Source: Flavobacteriales bacterium ALC-1
GTDB taxonomy: Bacteria > Bacteroidota > Bacteroidia > Flavobacteriales > Flavobacteriaceae
Assembly (NCBI GenBank): GCA_000171875.1
Contig: ABHI01000006.1
Span: forward strand, 1-64,000
Length of the DNA stretch: 64,000 bases
Reading direction: 5' to 3'
Shown piece after piece: positions 44,155-53,537 of the stretch. The notes beneath the pieces are model-generated. The model was not told the origin of the DNA. It saw only the letters and a list, made by a program, of their open reading frames with translations, and ran no database searches. Each line of letters opens with the position of its first letter. The stretch's first letter is position 1. Both the position numbers and the translations under genes were made by a program.

Positions 44155-45342
44155 ATGAAACGTGTCATAGTAGGACTTTCTGGAGGAGTAGATTCAAGCG
44201 TTGCTGCCTATCTTTTAAAAGAACAAGGCTACGAGGTTATAGGTCTGTTTATGAAAAACTGGCATGATGATTCTGTAACTATCTCTGATGAATGCCCTTG
44301 GCTAGAAGATAGTAATGATGCGATGTTGGTGGCTGATAAATTGGGTATTCCTTTTCAAACAGTAGATTTAAGTGTACAATACAAAGAACGTATTGTGGAC
44401 TATATGTTTAACGAATACGAAAAAGGACGTACACCTAATCCAGATGTACTTTGTAATCGTGAAATAAAGTTTGATGTCTTTATGGATATCGCTTTAGAGT
44501 TAGGAGCGGATTATGTAGCTACTGGTCATTATTGTAGAAAAAGTACTATTGAAAAAGATGGTAAAGTGATTCATCAATTACTTTCTGGAGCGGATAACAA
44601 TAAAGATCAGTCCTATTTTTTATGTCAGCTATCTCAAGCACAATTAGCAAAAGCTTTATTTCCAATAGGTGAATTAACCAAACCAGAAGTTAGAGAAATT
44701 GCTAAGGCACAAGGTTTAATTACAGCCGAAAAGAAAGATTCTCAAGGACTTTGTTTTATTGGCAAAGTAAGGCTTCCAGAATTTCTACAACAACAATTAA
44801 AACCTAAAGAAGGTGTAATTGTTGAGGTTGATAGTGCATTTGAAATCTTTAGTCAAAGCATTCCAGATTTTAAGTCAAAAGAAAATGAATTAGAATTCTT
44901 TTCTAAAAAACCAGAGTATGCCATCACTGACGGAAAAGTTGTTGGTAAGCATCAAGGTGCACATTATTTTACAAAAGGGCAACGTAAAGGTTTGGGAGTT
45001 GGTGGCACAATAGAACCACTTTTTGTTATCGATACAGATGTAAAAGAGAATATCATATTTACAGGTCAAGGTAAAAATCATCCTGGCTTATTACGTAATG
45101 TATTGTTTGTTAAAAATGATGAATTGCATTGGGTTAGAGAAGATTTAGCACTTGCTGAGGGTGATACAATGCAAGTCATGGCAAGAATTCGTTATAGACA
45201 AGCTTTAGAAAATGCTACATTACATAAGGTAGCTTCAGGTTTATATGTTGAATTTGAAAATCAGCAATCAGCAATTACTGAAGGTCAATTTGTAGCTTGG
45301 TACTTAAATGACGAATTATTAGGTTCAGGAGTAATTTCTTAA
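44155..45342 (+). CDS. mnmA: tRNA-specific 2-thiouridylase MnmA
   Basis: A 395-residue enzyme that puts sulfur at position 2 of wobble uridine 34. It has the PP-loop [15 protein letters not shown] (6-20), the first catalytic Cys in [12 protein letters not shown] (about 103), and the second in SQGLCFIGK (about 202), with a C-terminal beta domain ending [16 protein letters not shown] 44155 gives the standard [11 protein letters not shown] start; the frame extends upstream to 44101 but that part is not family-like. Confidence 0.96.
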   Translation: MKRVIVGLSGGVDSSVAAYLLKEQGYEVIGLFMKNWHDDSVTISDECPWLEDSNDAMLVADKLGIPFQTVDLSVQYKERIVDYMFNEYEKGRTPNPDVLCNREIKFDVFMDIALELGADYVATGHYCRKSTIEKDGKVIHQLLSGADNNKDQSYFLCQLSQAQLAKALFPIGELTKPEVREIAKAQGLITAEKKDSQGLCFIGKVRLPEFLQQQLKPKEGVIVEVDSAFEIFSQSIPDFKSKENELEFFSKKPEYAITDGKVVGKHQGAHYFTKGQRKGLGVGGTIEPLFVIDTDVKENIIFTGQGKNHPGLLRNVLFVKNDELHWVREDLALAEGDTMQVMARIRYRQALENATLHKVASGLYVEFENQQSAITEGQFVAWYLNDELLGSGVIS

Positions 45343-45360
45343 ATTGCAAGTAAAAACGCA

Positions 45361-46971
45361 ATGATTAGAAAATTAACCATGCTTTTATTGTTTCTTATAA
45401 CAATATCAAGCTATTCCCAAGAAGATGCTTGGATTTATCTTATAGATAAACCTAATGTATCATCTGCTCTTGCCAATCCTATTTCTATACTTACTCAAAA
45501 GGCAATCGATAGAAAACAGAATCACAATATTGCTATTGATGAACGTGATGTACCAGTAGATGAAGCTTATATTTCAGACTTAAAGACTAAAGCAGGAATT
45601 ACGGTTTTAGCCAAATCAAAATGGTTTAATGCTGTACATGTAAGAGGCACTGAAGCAGATATAAATGCATTAAGTGTCTTAACTTATGTAGATACAATTG
45701 ATTTTGCGAATAAAAGTTTAAATACAGCGTCTCGTTCTAATGCTGTTATAGGTAAAACAAATATTGAAGATGAAACTATTAATTTCACTTATGGTAATAC
45801 ACTGAATCAAGTAGAAATGATAAATGTTGATGATTTGCATGTTGCTGACTTTACAGGTGAAGGCATTACGATTGCAGTTATGGATTCAGGGTTTCCTAGT
45901 GTAAATACTATGGGAGCTTTTCAACGCTTAAGAGATAATAATGATTTGTTAGATGGGTACGATTTTGTGGATAGAACATCAGATGTTTATGCGAGTACAG
46001 CAAGCTCACACGGTACACGAGTTTTGAGTACTATGGCAGGTTTTGTACAAGACCAGTTTGTTGGTACTGCACCAGATGCATCTTATTATTTATTTAGAAC
46101 TGAAGATTCGTCGAGTGAAACTCCTCTTGAGGAAAGTTATTGGGTTGAAGCAGCAGAGCGCTCTGATAGTTTAGGAGTGGATATGATTAATACCTCATTA
46201 GGTTATCGTGTATTTGATAATGCTAATTACGATTACACACCTGCAGATATGAATGGGCAAGTAGCTTTTATTACAAAAGGCGCTTCCATTGCTGCCGAAA
46301 AAGGCATTTTAGTAGTTGTCAGTGCTGGTAATGCTGGAGCCACTACATGGCAAACCGTAGGGGCGCCAGCAGATTCACCAAATGTTTTATCCATTGGTGG
46401 AGTAGATGCTAATGGTAATTATGTATCGTTTAGTTCGCAAGGGGGAACTGCACAAATAGGTTATCAAAAGCCAGATGTTGTAGCTAGAGCAGGATCAGCT
46501 TTTGTTATTGACCAAAGTAATAATATCACTCAAAACAATGGAACTTCTTTTAGTGGTCCTATTATGTGTGGAGGTATTGCGTCTTTATGGCAAGCGATTC
46601 CTGATGCTTTACCAACTGAAGTGATGGATTATGTAAGGCAATCAGCTTCACAGTATAATTCACCAGATGATTTTTTGGGTTATGGTATTCCTGATTTGGC
46701 TTTAGCTAGAAGTTTGGGATTAGATGAAGAATCAATTAATAGTTATAGCTTTTACCCTAATCCTGTAAAAAACGAAATAAACTTAAGATTACCATCGGTA
46801 ATAAGAACTATAAAGTTGTCTATTTACAGTCAATTAGGTCAAGAAATTTACCAATCTATTATAGATGAAGTGTTAACTACAATTGATGTTTCTAAATTAT
46901 CGGCTGGAATTTATGTAATGAAACTATCATCGGAATCTAATTCACAAACTTTTAAATTTGTAAAGGAATAA
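45361..46971 (+). CDS. T9SS-secreted S8 (subtilisin-like) serine protease
   Basis: A 536-residue secreted protease. It has a signal peptide (1-19, ending SSYS), a propeptide-like region (20-150), then the catalytic triad Asp175 (AVMDSGFP), His217 (SSHGTRV) and Ser396 (GTSFSGP) with the oxyanion segment VVVSAGNAG. The C-terminus (about 455-536) is a type A sorting domain (FYPNPVKNEINLRL, then SQLGQEIYQ and GIYVMKLSS). It degrades proteins outside the cell. The next gene starts directly after its stop (taaATG). Confidence 0.93.
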   Translation: MIRKLTMLLLFLITISSYSQEDAWIYLIDKPNVSSALANPISILTQKAIDRKQNHNIAIDERDVPVDEAYISDLKTKAGITVLAKSKWFNAVHVRGTEADINALSVLTYVDTIDFANKSLNTASRSNAVIGKTNIEDETINFTYGNTLNQVEMINVDDLHVADFTGEGITIAVMDSGFPSVNTMGAFQRLRDNNDLLDGYDFVDRTSDVYASTASSHGTRVLSTMAGFVQDQFVGTAPDASYYLFRTEDSSSETPLEESYWVEAAERSDSLGVDMINTSLGYRVFDNANYDYTPADMNGQVAFITKGASIAAEKGILVVVSAGNAGATTWQTVGAPADSPNVLSIGGVDANGNYVSFSSQGGTAQIGYQKPDVVARAGSAFVIDQSNNITQNNGTSFSGPIMCGGIASLWQAIPDALPTEVMDYVRQSASQYNSPDDFLGYGIPDLALARSLGLDEESINSYSFYPNPVKNEINLRLPSVIRTIKLSIYSQLGQEIYQSIIDEVLTTIDVSKLSAGIYVMKLSSESNSQTFKFVKE

Positions 46972-47913
46972 ATGAGAAACAGAATCACCTCACTTTTTAA
47001 TATTAAATATCCAATCATACAAGCAGGTATGATTTGGAATAGCGGTTGGAGATTAGCTTCAGCAGCAAGCAACTCAGGAATTTTAGGTTTAATAGGCGCA
47101 GGTTCAATGTATCCTGATGTATTGCGAGAGCATATTCAAAAATGTAAAGCAGCAACAGACAAACCTTTTGGGGTTAATGTGCCGATGCTATATCCAAATA
47201 TTGAAGAGATTATGGATATTATTGTTGCCGAAGGAGTAAAAATTGTATTCACCTCTGCCGGAAACCCAAAAACTTGGACCAAATGGTTGCAAGACAAAGG
47301 TATTACTGTGGTGCATGTAGTAAGTAGTGTAAAGTTTGCTCTAAAAGCACAAGATGCAGGGGTTGATGCTATTGTGGCAGAAGGTTTTGAAGCAGGAGGT
47401 CATAATGGACGTGATGAAACCACAACTTTAACGCTAATTCCTATGGTAAAAGAGCAACTGCAAATTCCATTGATTGCTGCAGGTGGTATTGCCACAGGAA
47501 AAGCTATGTTGGCTTGTATGGTTTTAGGTGCAGATGGAGTACAAGTAGGTAGTCGTTTTGTAGCGAGCGAAGAATCTTCTGCACACCACGCCTTTAAACA
47601 AGTGGTTGTAGATGCTAAAGAAGGTGATACACAATTGACTCTAAAAGAGCTAGCACCAGTTCGTCTTATAAAAAACAAGTTTTATAATGAGTTGCAGGAA
47701 CTCTATAAAACCGCACCAACACCAGAGCAACTTAAAGAACTCTTAGGGCGCGCTAGAGCTAAACGTGGTATGTTTGAAGGTGATTTAGACGATGGTGAAC
47801 TTGAGATTGGGCAAATTGCAGGCTTAATCCATGATGTGAAATCAGTTGCCGAGATTGTTACAGATATAATTGCTGAGTTTGAGAAGGAGAAACAAAATAT
47901 TGGATCATTGTAA
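46972..47913 (+). CDS. Nitronate monooxygenase / 2-nitropropane dioxygenase family
   Basis: A 313-residue TIM-barrel flavoprotein. It begins RITSLFNIKYPIIQAGMIW and has VNVPMLYP, then the FMN phosphate site VAEGFEAGGHNGRD (about 134-147) and LIAAGGIATGKAM followed by GADGVQVGSRFVASEES. It oxidises nitronates or acts as an enoyl-reductase-like flavoprotein (FabK relatives share these motifs). It starts immediately after the protease stop, so it is co-transcribed, though no functional link is evident. Confidence 0.88.
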   Translation: MRNRITSLFNIKYPIIQAGMIWNSGWRLASAASNSGILGLIGAGSMYPDVLREHIQKCKAATDKPFGVNVPMLYPNIEEIMDIIVAEGVKIVFTSAGNPKTWTKWLQDKGITVVHVVSSVKFALKAQDAGVDAIVAEGFEAGGHNGRDETTTLTLIPMVKEQLQIPLIAAGGIATGKAMLACMVLGADGVQVGSRFVASEESSAHHAFKQVVVDAKEGDTQLTLKELAPVRLIKNKFYNELQELYKTAPTPEQLKELLGRARAKRGMFEGDLDDGELEIGQIAGLIHDVKSVAEIVTDIIAEFEKEKQNIGSL

Positions 47914-48045
47914 TGTATTTATTAATAAATAAAAATGCTATGCTATTAATTTTTAATAGTAAAATACTAAATTCGTTCAAAGCATAATAATAGAAATATA
48001 ATTATGTCACTAATAATTTATCTGCAAATCACAACAGCAATTAAA

Positions 48046-49911
48046 ATGAAAAAGATATTATCATTAATAGTTATTCTAATACTAACCCAATCAAATTTAA
48101 TAGCTCAGAATGAGAATGATAGAGCTTTAATTTTAAAACAAACAAATATTAAGCTTCTCGATAGTATCTCAAAAAAGGCAAATGAACACTACATTAATTT
48201 TTTGAAAGAAACAGTCAAAAAAGGTGTTAATATGGAGGTAAGTAATAGTAGGAATATAAAGGGCTACTTATCTGGGTTTGATATTAATGGAAATCCTATT
48301 TATGACTTTGATGATAATGTAAATGTAGCAATAACTAGTCGTGTAGACCGAATATGGAATGGTGGATCTAGTGGATTGAATTTAAATGGTGATGGAATAC
48401 AAATAGGGCACTGGGAAGCCGGTGGTTTAGCATTAACAACTCATCAAGAATTTAATGGTAGAGTTACTCATGCTGAATTTGAATTAGTTACTAGTCATGC
48501 AACTCATACTGCATGTACTTTGATAGGAACTGGTGTTGATAATGACGCCCGAGGAATGGCATCTAGTGCGACGATTGTTTCTCGCAGAAGTAATAATGAT
48601 GAATCTGAAATTGCAAATTTTGGTGCAGCAGGCGGTATATTATCAAATCATTCATATAGTACTGGAAACCCAAATGGGGACATACCTGTTTATGGTGTAT
48701 ATACTAATAATTCGAAAGAATGGGATGAAATATTGTATAATGCCCCATATTTGACACTCTGTAAGTCAGCAGGAAATGACCGAAATGATGGGGAGAATAC
48801 AGTAGATAATGGGTATGATCTTATTTATACAGTTTCAACATCTAAAAACTTAATAACCGTAGGAGCGGTTAATGATGTGAGTGCATATAGTGGGCCTCAA
48901 TCTATTACTCAATCTGCATTTAGCAATTGGGGACCAACTGATGATTGGAGGATAAAGCCAGATATTATAGCAAATGGAGTATCTGTCTATTCTGCTGATG
49001 ATGATAGTGACACAGATTATACAACTAAATCTGGTACATCAATGTCTACACCATCAGTAACTGGAGCCATTGCACTATTACAACAACATTATCACAATGA
49101 AAATGGAGTTTATATGAAGGCAGCGACAGTTAAAGCATTATTATTAGGAACTACAGACGAAGCTGGAGCTAATGATGGTCCAGATTTTCAAAATGGTTGG
49201 GGTTTGTTAAATGCTGAACGAGCTGCAGAGGTAATTTCAAATAATGGATCAACTTCAAGAATTAATGAGCTATCATTATCTAATGGTACCACATATACAA
49301 CTACTTTTGAAGTAGATGGTACGCTTCCATTAGCATTAACTATAGTTTGGACTGATCCATCTGGTAATCCTCTAATATTCGCAACAACAGATGATCAAAC
49401 ACCTATGCTAATAAACGATTTAGATGTTAGAATCACTAAAAATGCAACTGTATATTCTCCTTGGGTTATGACTCCTAATAATAGTACTAATAACTTTACT
49501 GATGCAGCAACAAAAGGAGATAATTTTAGAGATAATGTTGAACGAATTGATGTTAGTAATTTAACATCAGGAATTTATACTGTTACTGTCACTCATAAAG
49601 GAAATTTAATTAACGGTTCCCAAGATTTTTCAATGGTTATTAATGGACTTTTAGACAGTTCATTAGGTATAGAAGATTATCAAAAATCAATATCAATTTA
49701 CCCAAATCCAGCTAAAAAATCTTTTAGAGTTTATTCAAAAACACCTGTTGAATCTATAACTATATACGATATTGTAGGAAATCGTTTAATAACCTACAAA
49801 GAAAATGAAGAACAGCTTTATGTTGGAAACCTTGTGTCAGGTATTTACTTAGTTAGTATAAAGCAAAAGAATAATTCAGTTAATGTAATCAAACGATTAA
49901 TAGTTGATTAG
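48046..49911 (+). CDS. T9SS-secreted S8 family serine protease (variant Asp site)
   Basis: A 621-residue secreted S8-type protease: signal peptide (1-21, ending LIAQ) and catalytic His in SHATHTACT (His154 or His151). The catalytic Ser332 is in SGTSMSTPSVTG with the oxyanion SAGND. Where Asp is expected, the sequence reads IGHWEAGG (Glu124), an unusual substitution. A beta domain (about 405-535) and a C-terminal type A sorting domain (IYPNPAKKSFRVY, GIYLVSIKQ) follow. ATG 48046 is chosen for the signal peptide; the frame opens earlier at 48004. Confidence 0.88.
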   Translation: MKKILSLIVILILTQSNLIAQNENDRALILKQTNIKLLDSISKKANEHYINFLKETVKKGVNMEVSNSRNIKGYLSGFDINGNPIYDFDDNVNVAITSRVDRIWNGGSSGLNLNGDGIQIGHWEAGGLALTTHQEFNGRVTHAEFELVTSHATHTACTLIGTGVDNDARGMASSATIVSRRSNNDESEIANFGAAGGILSNHSYSTGNPNGDIPVYGVYTNNSKEWDEILYNAPYLTLCKSAGNDRNDGENTVDNGYDLIYTVSTSKNLITVGAVNDVSAYSGPQSITQSAFSNWGPTDDWRIKPDIIANGVSVYSADDDSDTDYTTKSGTSMSTPSVTGAIALLQQHYHNENGVYMKAATVKALLLGTTDEAGANDGPDFQNGWGLLNAERAAEVISNNGSTSRINELSLSNGTTYTTTFEVDGTLPLALTIVWTDPSGNPLIFATTDDQTPMLINDLDVRITKNATVYSPWVMTPNNSTNNFTDAATKGDNFRDNVERIDVSNLTSGIYTVTVTHKGNLINGSQDFSMVINGLLDSSLGIEDYQKSISIYPNPAKKSFRVYSKTPVESITIYDIVGNRLITYKENEEQLYVGNLVSGIYLVSIKQKNNSVNVIKRLIVD

Positions 49912-49917
49912 ATTTAT

Positions 49918-49951
49918 ATAATCACGTAATGATTTTACACTACGTGATTAT
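49918..49951. terminator. Hairpin between convergent genes
   Basis: A perfect 11-bp stem ATAATCACGTA / TACGTGATTAT lies just after the S8 protease stop and before the 3' end of the DoxX-like gene. The U-tract is weak on the + strand. Confidence 0.6.
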
Positions 49952-49976
49952 TGAAAATGTAAAGCAGTTATAAAGT

Positions 49977-50360
49977 TTAGTTTTTGGCTTTGCTATGACT
50001 ATTTTTAGATAATTTAGCTAACGAAAAAGCAGCAATAGCCATTACCAGATCTCTTACAGCAACATCTACATAGCTCCAACTAAAAATTAAAGTTAAAGCA
50101 ATAGCTACTAACCAACCTGATACAACATAAGCACCTATTTTTGTTTTTGTTAAAACAAGTATACCAGCAATAATTTCGATTACACCAACGATCATCATAA
50201 ATGTGCTAGGTTCAAAAGGAAGTATATTGGCAAAGCCTTCAGAAATGTATTGACTCCAGTTGGTGAGAAGGTTAGTGAATTTGTCTAATCCTGCAACAAT
50301 TGGTACAAGACTAAAAGTATACTTTAATACGTTTTTTACTAATTGAACGTTTGAATCCAT
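49977..50360 (-). CDS. DoxX-like small membrane protein
   Basis: A 127-residue protein with four predicted helices. The N-terminal FSLVPIVAGLDKFTNLLTNW is followed by EPSTFMMIVGVIEIIAGILVL, a DoxX/DUF4383-like layout common in Bacteroidota. A specific function is not known. It is monocistronic, convergent with the protease gene and divergent from the ECF sigma gene at 50482, with a 121-nt gap for both promoters. Confidence 0.75.
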   Translation of the reverse strand: MDSNVQLVKNVLKYTFSLVPIVAGLDKFTNLLTNWSQYISEGFANILPFEPSTFMMIVGVIEIIAGILVLTKTKIGAYVVSGWLVAIALTLIFSWSYVDVAVRDLVMAIAAFSLAKLSKNSHSKAKN

Positions 50361-50481
50361 AATTTTACTTTTTGATTATTTATAAATTTGTTACATCCTT
50401 TTGATAGCTGATTTAAAAAAAGGATACAAAATTTTGTAACTTTTTTCATGTTTTATTATCTAAAATAAAAGGCATAACAAT

Positions 50482-51156
50482 ATGGAAGCTATAAGTATTA
50501 ATGATTTTAATAATCATAAAATAAAAGAAACCGAAGTTGTAAAACGTATACTTAATGGTGAAAAAGAGCTTTATGAAATTTTGGTGCGTAGAAATAATCA
50601 GAAATTATATCGAATAATTCGTAGTTATTTAAAAGACCAGGCAGAAATTGAAGATATAATGCAGAATAGCTATCTAAAAGCATTTACTAAATTATATCAA
50701 TTTAAACTAGAGTCTTCATTTTCTACTTGGTTAATTCGGATAGGAATTAATGAGTCCTTAACGCGATTGAAAGAAAAGGGAAAACTTCATCATTTAAATG
50801 AGCAAACAAGCGATTTAAAACCTAATTCTATTTTAGAAATTCCAGATAATAAACAGTTAAATCCGCAAGACAAAATGATACAGAATGAAGCAAAGCAATT
50901 ATTAGAAAATGCTATTGATCATTTAGATATAAAATATAGAGCCGTTTATGTAATGAAAGAAGTGGAAGAAATGAGTTTAAAAGAAATAGCTGCTGTTTTA
51001 GAATTAACGATTTCTAATGTTAAAATAAGGCTACATCGTTCTAAAGAAATGCTTAAAGAAAAGCTTTACGAAGTAGCAAATGATAAAAATATTTTTGAAT
51101 TTGGTTTCTCTAAATGCGACAGAATAACTAAAAATGTTATGAGGCATATAAAATAA
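50482..51156 (+). CDS. ECF-type RNA polymerase sigma factor
   Basis: A 224-residue sigma-70 family protein, somewhat long for ECF. Region 2 is about 30-95 (EILVRRNNQKLYRIIRSYLK, then DIMQNSYLKAFTKLYQF and FSTWLIRIGINESL). Region 4 is about 137-190 (YRAVYVMKEVEEMSLKEIAA and TISNVKIRLHRSKEMLKEKL). The C-terminal 25 residues include Phe-Ser-Lys-Cys-Asp-Arg, possibly a zinc or redox contact. No anti-sigma gene adjoins. Confidence 0.92.
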   Translation: MEAISINDFNNHKIKETEVVKRILNGEKELYEILVRRNNQKLYRIIRSYLKDQAEIEDIMQNSYLKAFTKLYQFKLESSFSTWLIRIGINESLTRLKEKGKLHHLNEQTSDLKPNSILEIPDNKQLNPQDKMIQNEAKQLLENAIDHLDIKYRAVYVMKEVEEMSLKEIAAVLELTISNVKIRLHRSKEMLKEKLYEVANDKNIFEFGFSKCDRITKNVMRHIK

Positions 51157-51257
51157 CTATATCTCATACTATCTATTAAAACTAAGTTATTATACATTTC
51201 TATTAATCTCTATAAAACTTCTAACTCTATTTATTAAAATTACTAAAACCTAAGCAC

Positions 51258-51265
51258 TATTTTTG
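51258..51265 (+). promoter_or_regulatory. -7 element TATTTTTG abutting the MATE gene
   Basis: This matches TAnnTTTG and ends 4 nt before ATG 51270. If used, transcription would begin at or next to the start codon, giving a leaderless mRNA. Confidence 0.4.
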
Positions 51266-51269
51266 CGCT

Positions 51270-52646
51270 ATGGTTTTAAGCAACTATACTAAAGAATTTA
51301 AATATAACCTTAAACTAGCTTCACCAGTGATTTTAGGTATGCTTGGGCACACCTTTGTCAGCTTTGTAGATAATGTAATGGTTGGGCAATTAGGTGCTGC
51401 AGAATTAGCGGCCGTGTCTTTAGGTAATAGCTTTATTTTTATTGCCATGTCTATAGGTATTGGTTTTTCTACAGCTATTACTCCTTTAACTGCAGAAGCA
51501 GATTCAGAAGAAAACTTTACTAAAGGCAAGTCTGTATTTAAACATGGCTTTTTTCTCTGTACTATTTTAGGCATTTTACTCTTTTTAATGTTGTTATTGG
51601 CAAAACCACTAATGTATGTTATGGACCAGCCAAAGGAAGTAGTAGAACTGGCAATTCCGTATTTAGATTTGGTAGCTTTTTCTTTAGTACCTTTGATTGT
51701 ATTTCAAGCATTTAAGCAATTTAGTGATGGTTTATCATTAACTAAATATCCAATGTATGCTACGATTGTAGCTAATATTCTTAATGTTGCTATTAATTAT
51801 GTTTTAATTTTTGGAAAGTTTGGTTTTCCAGAAATGGGTATTGTTGGTGCTGCAGTTGGTACTTTAGTCTCTCGTTTTGTGATGCTATTTTATCTGTGGT
51901 GGCTTTTAGCAAAAAAAGAAAAATCTAAGGCTTTTGTTACTAATATAAAATTCTTTAAGCTCAATAAGCAACCGCTTAAAAAGCTTACCAGTTTAGGTTT
52001 GCCAAGTGCTATGCAAATGTTTTTTGAAGTTGGTATATTTACAGCAGCCATTTGGTTAAGTGGCACCTTAGGAGCTAATGCGCAAGCGGCTAATCAGATT
52101 GCTTTAAATTTATCGTCTATGACGTTTATGGTGGCTATGGGTTTAAGTGTTGCTGCAATGATACGTGTTGGTAATCAAAAAGGTTTAAAAGATTTCAAGG
52201 CTTTAAAACGTATTGCAGAGTCTATCTTTTTAGTTGGGTTTGTTTTTGCTGTTGTGTTCGCCTTGTTCTTTGTGATTTTCCATACGGCACTGCCAGATTT
52301 ATATGTGGATTTAGATGATCCGACTAATGCTTTAGATACTGCTGAGGTGGTTAAAATTGCATCCACCTTATTGTTAGCCGCAGCTGTGTTTCAGATTAGT
52401 GATAGTTTGCAAGTGATTGCACTTGGAGCTTTACGTGGACTTCAGGATGTTAAGATTCCGACTATAATTACCTTTATTTCATATTGGGTGGTTGGTTTTC
52501 CAATTAGTTATTTTTTAGGTAAAGAAGACGCTTATGGCAGCTTAGGTATATGGCTTGGACTTCTCGCTGGATTAACAGTAGCTGCAATTTTACTTTTTGT
52601 AAGGTTTAACTATTTAACCAAGAAACTCATTCTTAAAAAAGAATAA
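51270..52646 (+). CDS. MATE family multidrug efflux transporter
   Basis: A 458-residue protein with 12 predicted helices in two pseudo-repeats. The MATE signature appears as LASPVILGMLGHTFVSFVDN (about 16-35) with VMVGQLGAAELAAVSLGNS after it, and a second-half copy GLPSAMQMFFEVGIFTAAIW. It exports cationic drugs or metabolites using Na+ or H+. No regulator adjoins except the ECF sigma gene 113 nt upstream. Confidence 0.94.
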   Translation: MVLSNYTKEFKYNLKLASPVILGMLGHTFVSFVDNVMVGQLGAAELAAVSLGNSFIFIAMSIGIGFSTAITPLTAEADSEENFTKGKSVFKHGFFLCTILGILLFLMLLLAKPLMYVMDQPKEVVELAIPYLDLVAFSLVPLIVFQAFKQFSDGLSLTKYPMYATIVANILNVAINYVLIFGKFGFPEMGIVGAAVGTLVSRFVMLFYLWWLLAKKEKSKAFVTNIKFFKLNKQPLKKLTSLGLPSAMQMFFEVGIFTAAIWLSGTLGANAQAANQIALNLSSMTFMVAMGLSVAAMIRVGNQKGLKDFKALKRIAESIFLVGFVFAVVFALFFVIFHTALPDLYVDLDDPTNALDTAEVVKIASTLLLAAAVFQISDSLQVIALGALRGLQDVKIPTIITFISYWVVGFPISYFLGKEDAYGSLGIWLGLLAGLTVAAILLFVRFNYLTKKLILKKE

Positions 52647-52702
52647 TTTATAAGTACAGCGAACCAATAAGTTCTCAACAGCGCTCGAACAGACAAAACA
52701 AC

Positions 52703-52710
52703 TATATTTG
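52703..52710 (+). promoter_or_regulatory. -7 element TATATTTG
   Basis: A perfect TAnnTTTG match 27 nt before ATG 52738. It probably drives the two-gene unit of the small acidic protein and PAP2 phosphatase. Confidence 0.5.
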
Positions 52711-52737
52711 TAACAATAAACACTTTTTGACTAAAAA

Positions 52738-52965
52738 ATGGAATTACCTAAATTCATACTTGGCGACAATACAGACCATCCAGATGCAATATTTATTGTT
52801 CATACTGAGTTTCCGAGATTCATTATTAATTTAGAAAATGATGAGGTAGAGTGGTTTGAAGAATTTGACCAGCATGACCAAAAAGAACTCGAAACTGAAA
52901 CTGAGAACTACATTAAATTAGCTACTGAATTTTACGATAGAGAAGTCGCTAGATACGATGATTAA
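52738..52965 (+). CDS. Small acidic conserved-type protein
   Basis: A 75-residue acidic cytoplasmic protein without membrane segment. It contains HPDAIFIVHTEFPRFIIN and then VEWFEEFDQ, a pattern I associate with short Bacteroidota proteins of unknown function. The stop overlaps the start region of the PAP2 gene (position 52965 is shared), so translation is coupled. Function unknown. Confidence 0.8.
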   Translation: MELPKFILGDNTDHPDAIFIVHTEFPRFIINLENDEVEWFEEFDQHDQKELETETENYIKLATEFYDREVARYDD

Positions 52966-53537
52966 TGTTAGATAAACTTTTAGAATTAGATACAGAGCTT
53001 TTCCTTTACCTTAACAAATTAGGGTCATCCACTTGGGATACCATGTGGTTAGTCATTACAGATGAGTATACATTTGTGCCATTATACGCTATTCTATTAT
53101 TTCTTATTTATAAAAAATGCGGTGCCAAACCATTACTTATTATGGTTCTAGTAATTGCAGCTATGATAACTTTTACAGACCAAATAACTAATCTTTTTAA
53201 GGATGGTTTTATGAGACCGAGACCTTGTCGTTTAGATGAACTTATAGATGAAGGCATGCGTTACATTGCAGAACGTTGTGGTAAATATGGTTTCTTTTCT
53301 GGGCACTCTTCAAATTCTATGGCAGCAGCAGTTTTTGGAGGTTTAGTCTTACGACCATATTTTAAAAATTTAATTTTTTTACTCTTATTTTGGAGTTTTA
53401 TAGTTGCTTATAGTAGAATTTATGTTGGTGTGCATTATCCAATTGATATTGTATGTGGAATGACCTTTGGAGCACTAGCAGGATTTGGATTCTATAAGTT
53501 GAATAAATATCTACTAAAACGGTTTATCGTCGAGTAA
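52965..53537 (+). CDS. PAP2 family phosphatase
   Basis: A 190-residue membrane protein with about five helices and the three PAP2 motifs: KxxxxxxRP in KDGFMRPRP (about 75-83), SGHS in FSGHSSNSM (about 108), and SRxxxGxHxxxD in SRIYVGVHYPID (about 145-156). It probably dephosphorylates undecaprenyl pyrophosphate or another lipid phosphate. The start ATG overlaps the stop of the preceding small gene, and its 3' end overlaps the convergent GT39 gene by 14 bp. The next cluster works on lipid-linked sugars, so a link is possible. Confidence 0.92.
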   Translation: MLDKLLELDTELFLYLNKLGSSTWDTMWLVITDEYTFVPLYAILLFLIYKKCGAKPLLIMVLVIAAMITFTDQITNLFKDGFMRPRPCRLDELIDEGMRYIAERCGKYGFFSGHSSNSMAAAVFGGLVLRPYFKNLIFLLLFWSFIVAYSRIYVGVHYPIDIVCGMTFGALAGFGFYKLNKYLLKRFIVE

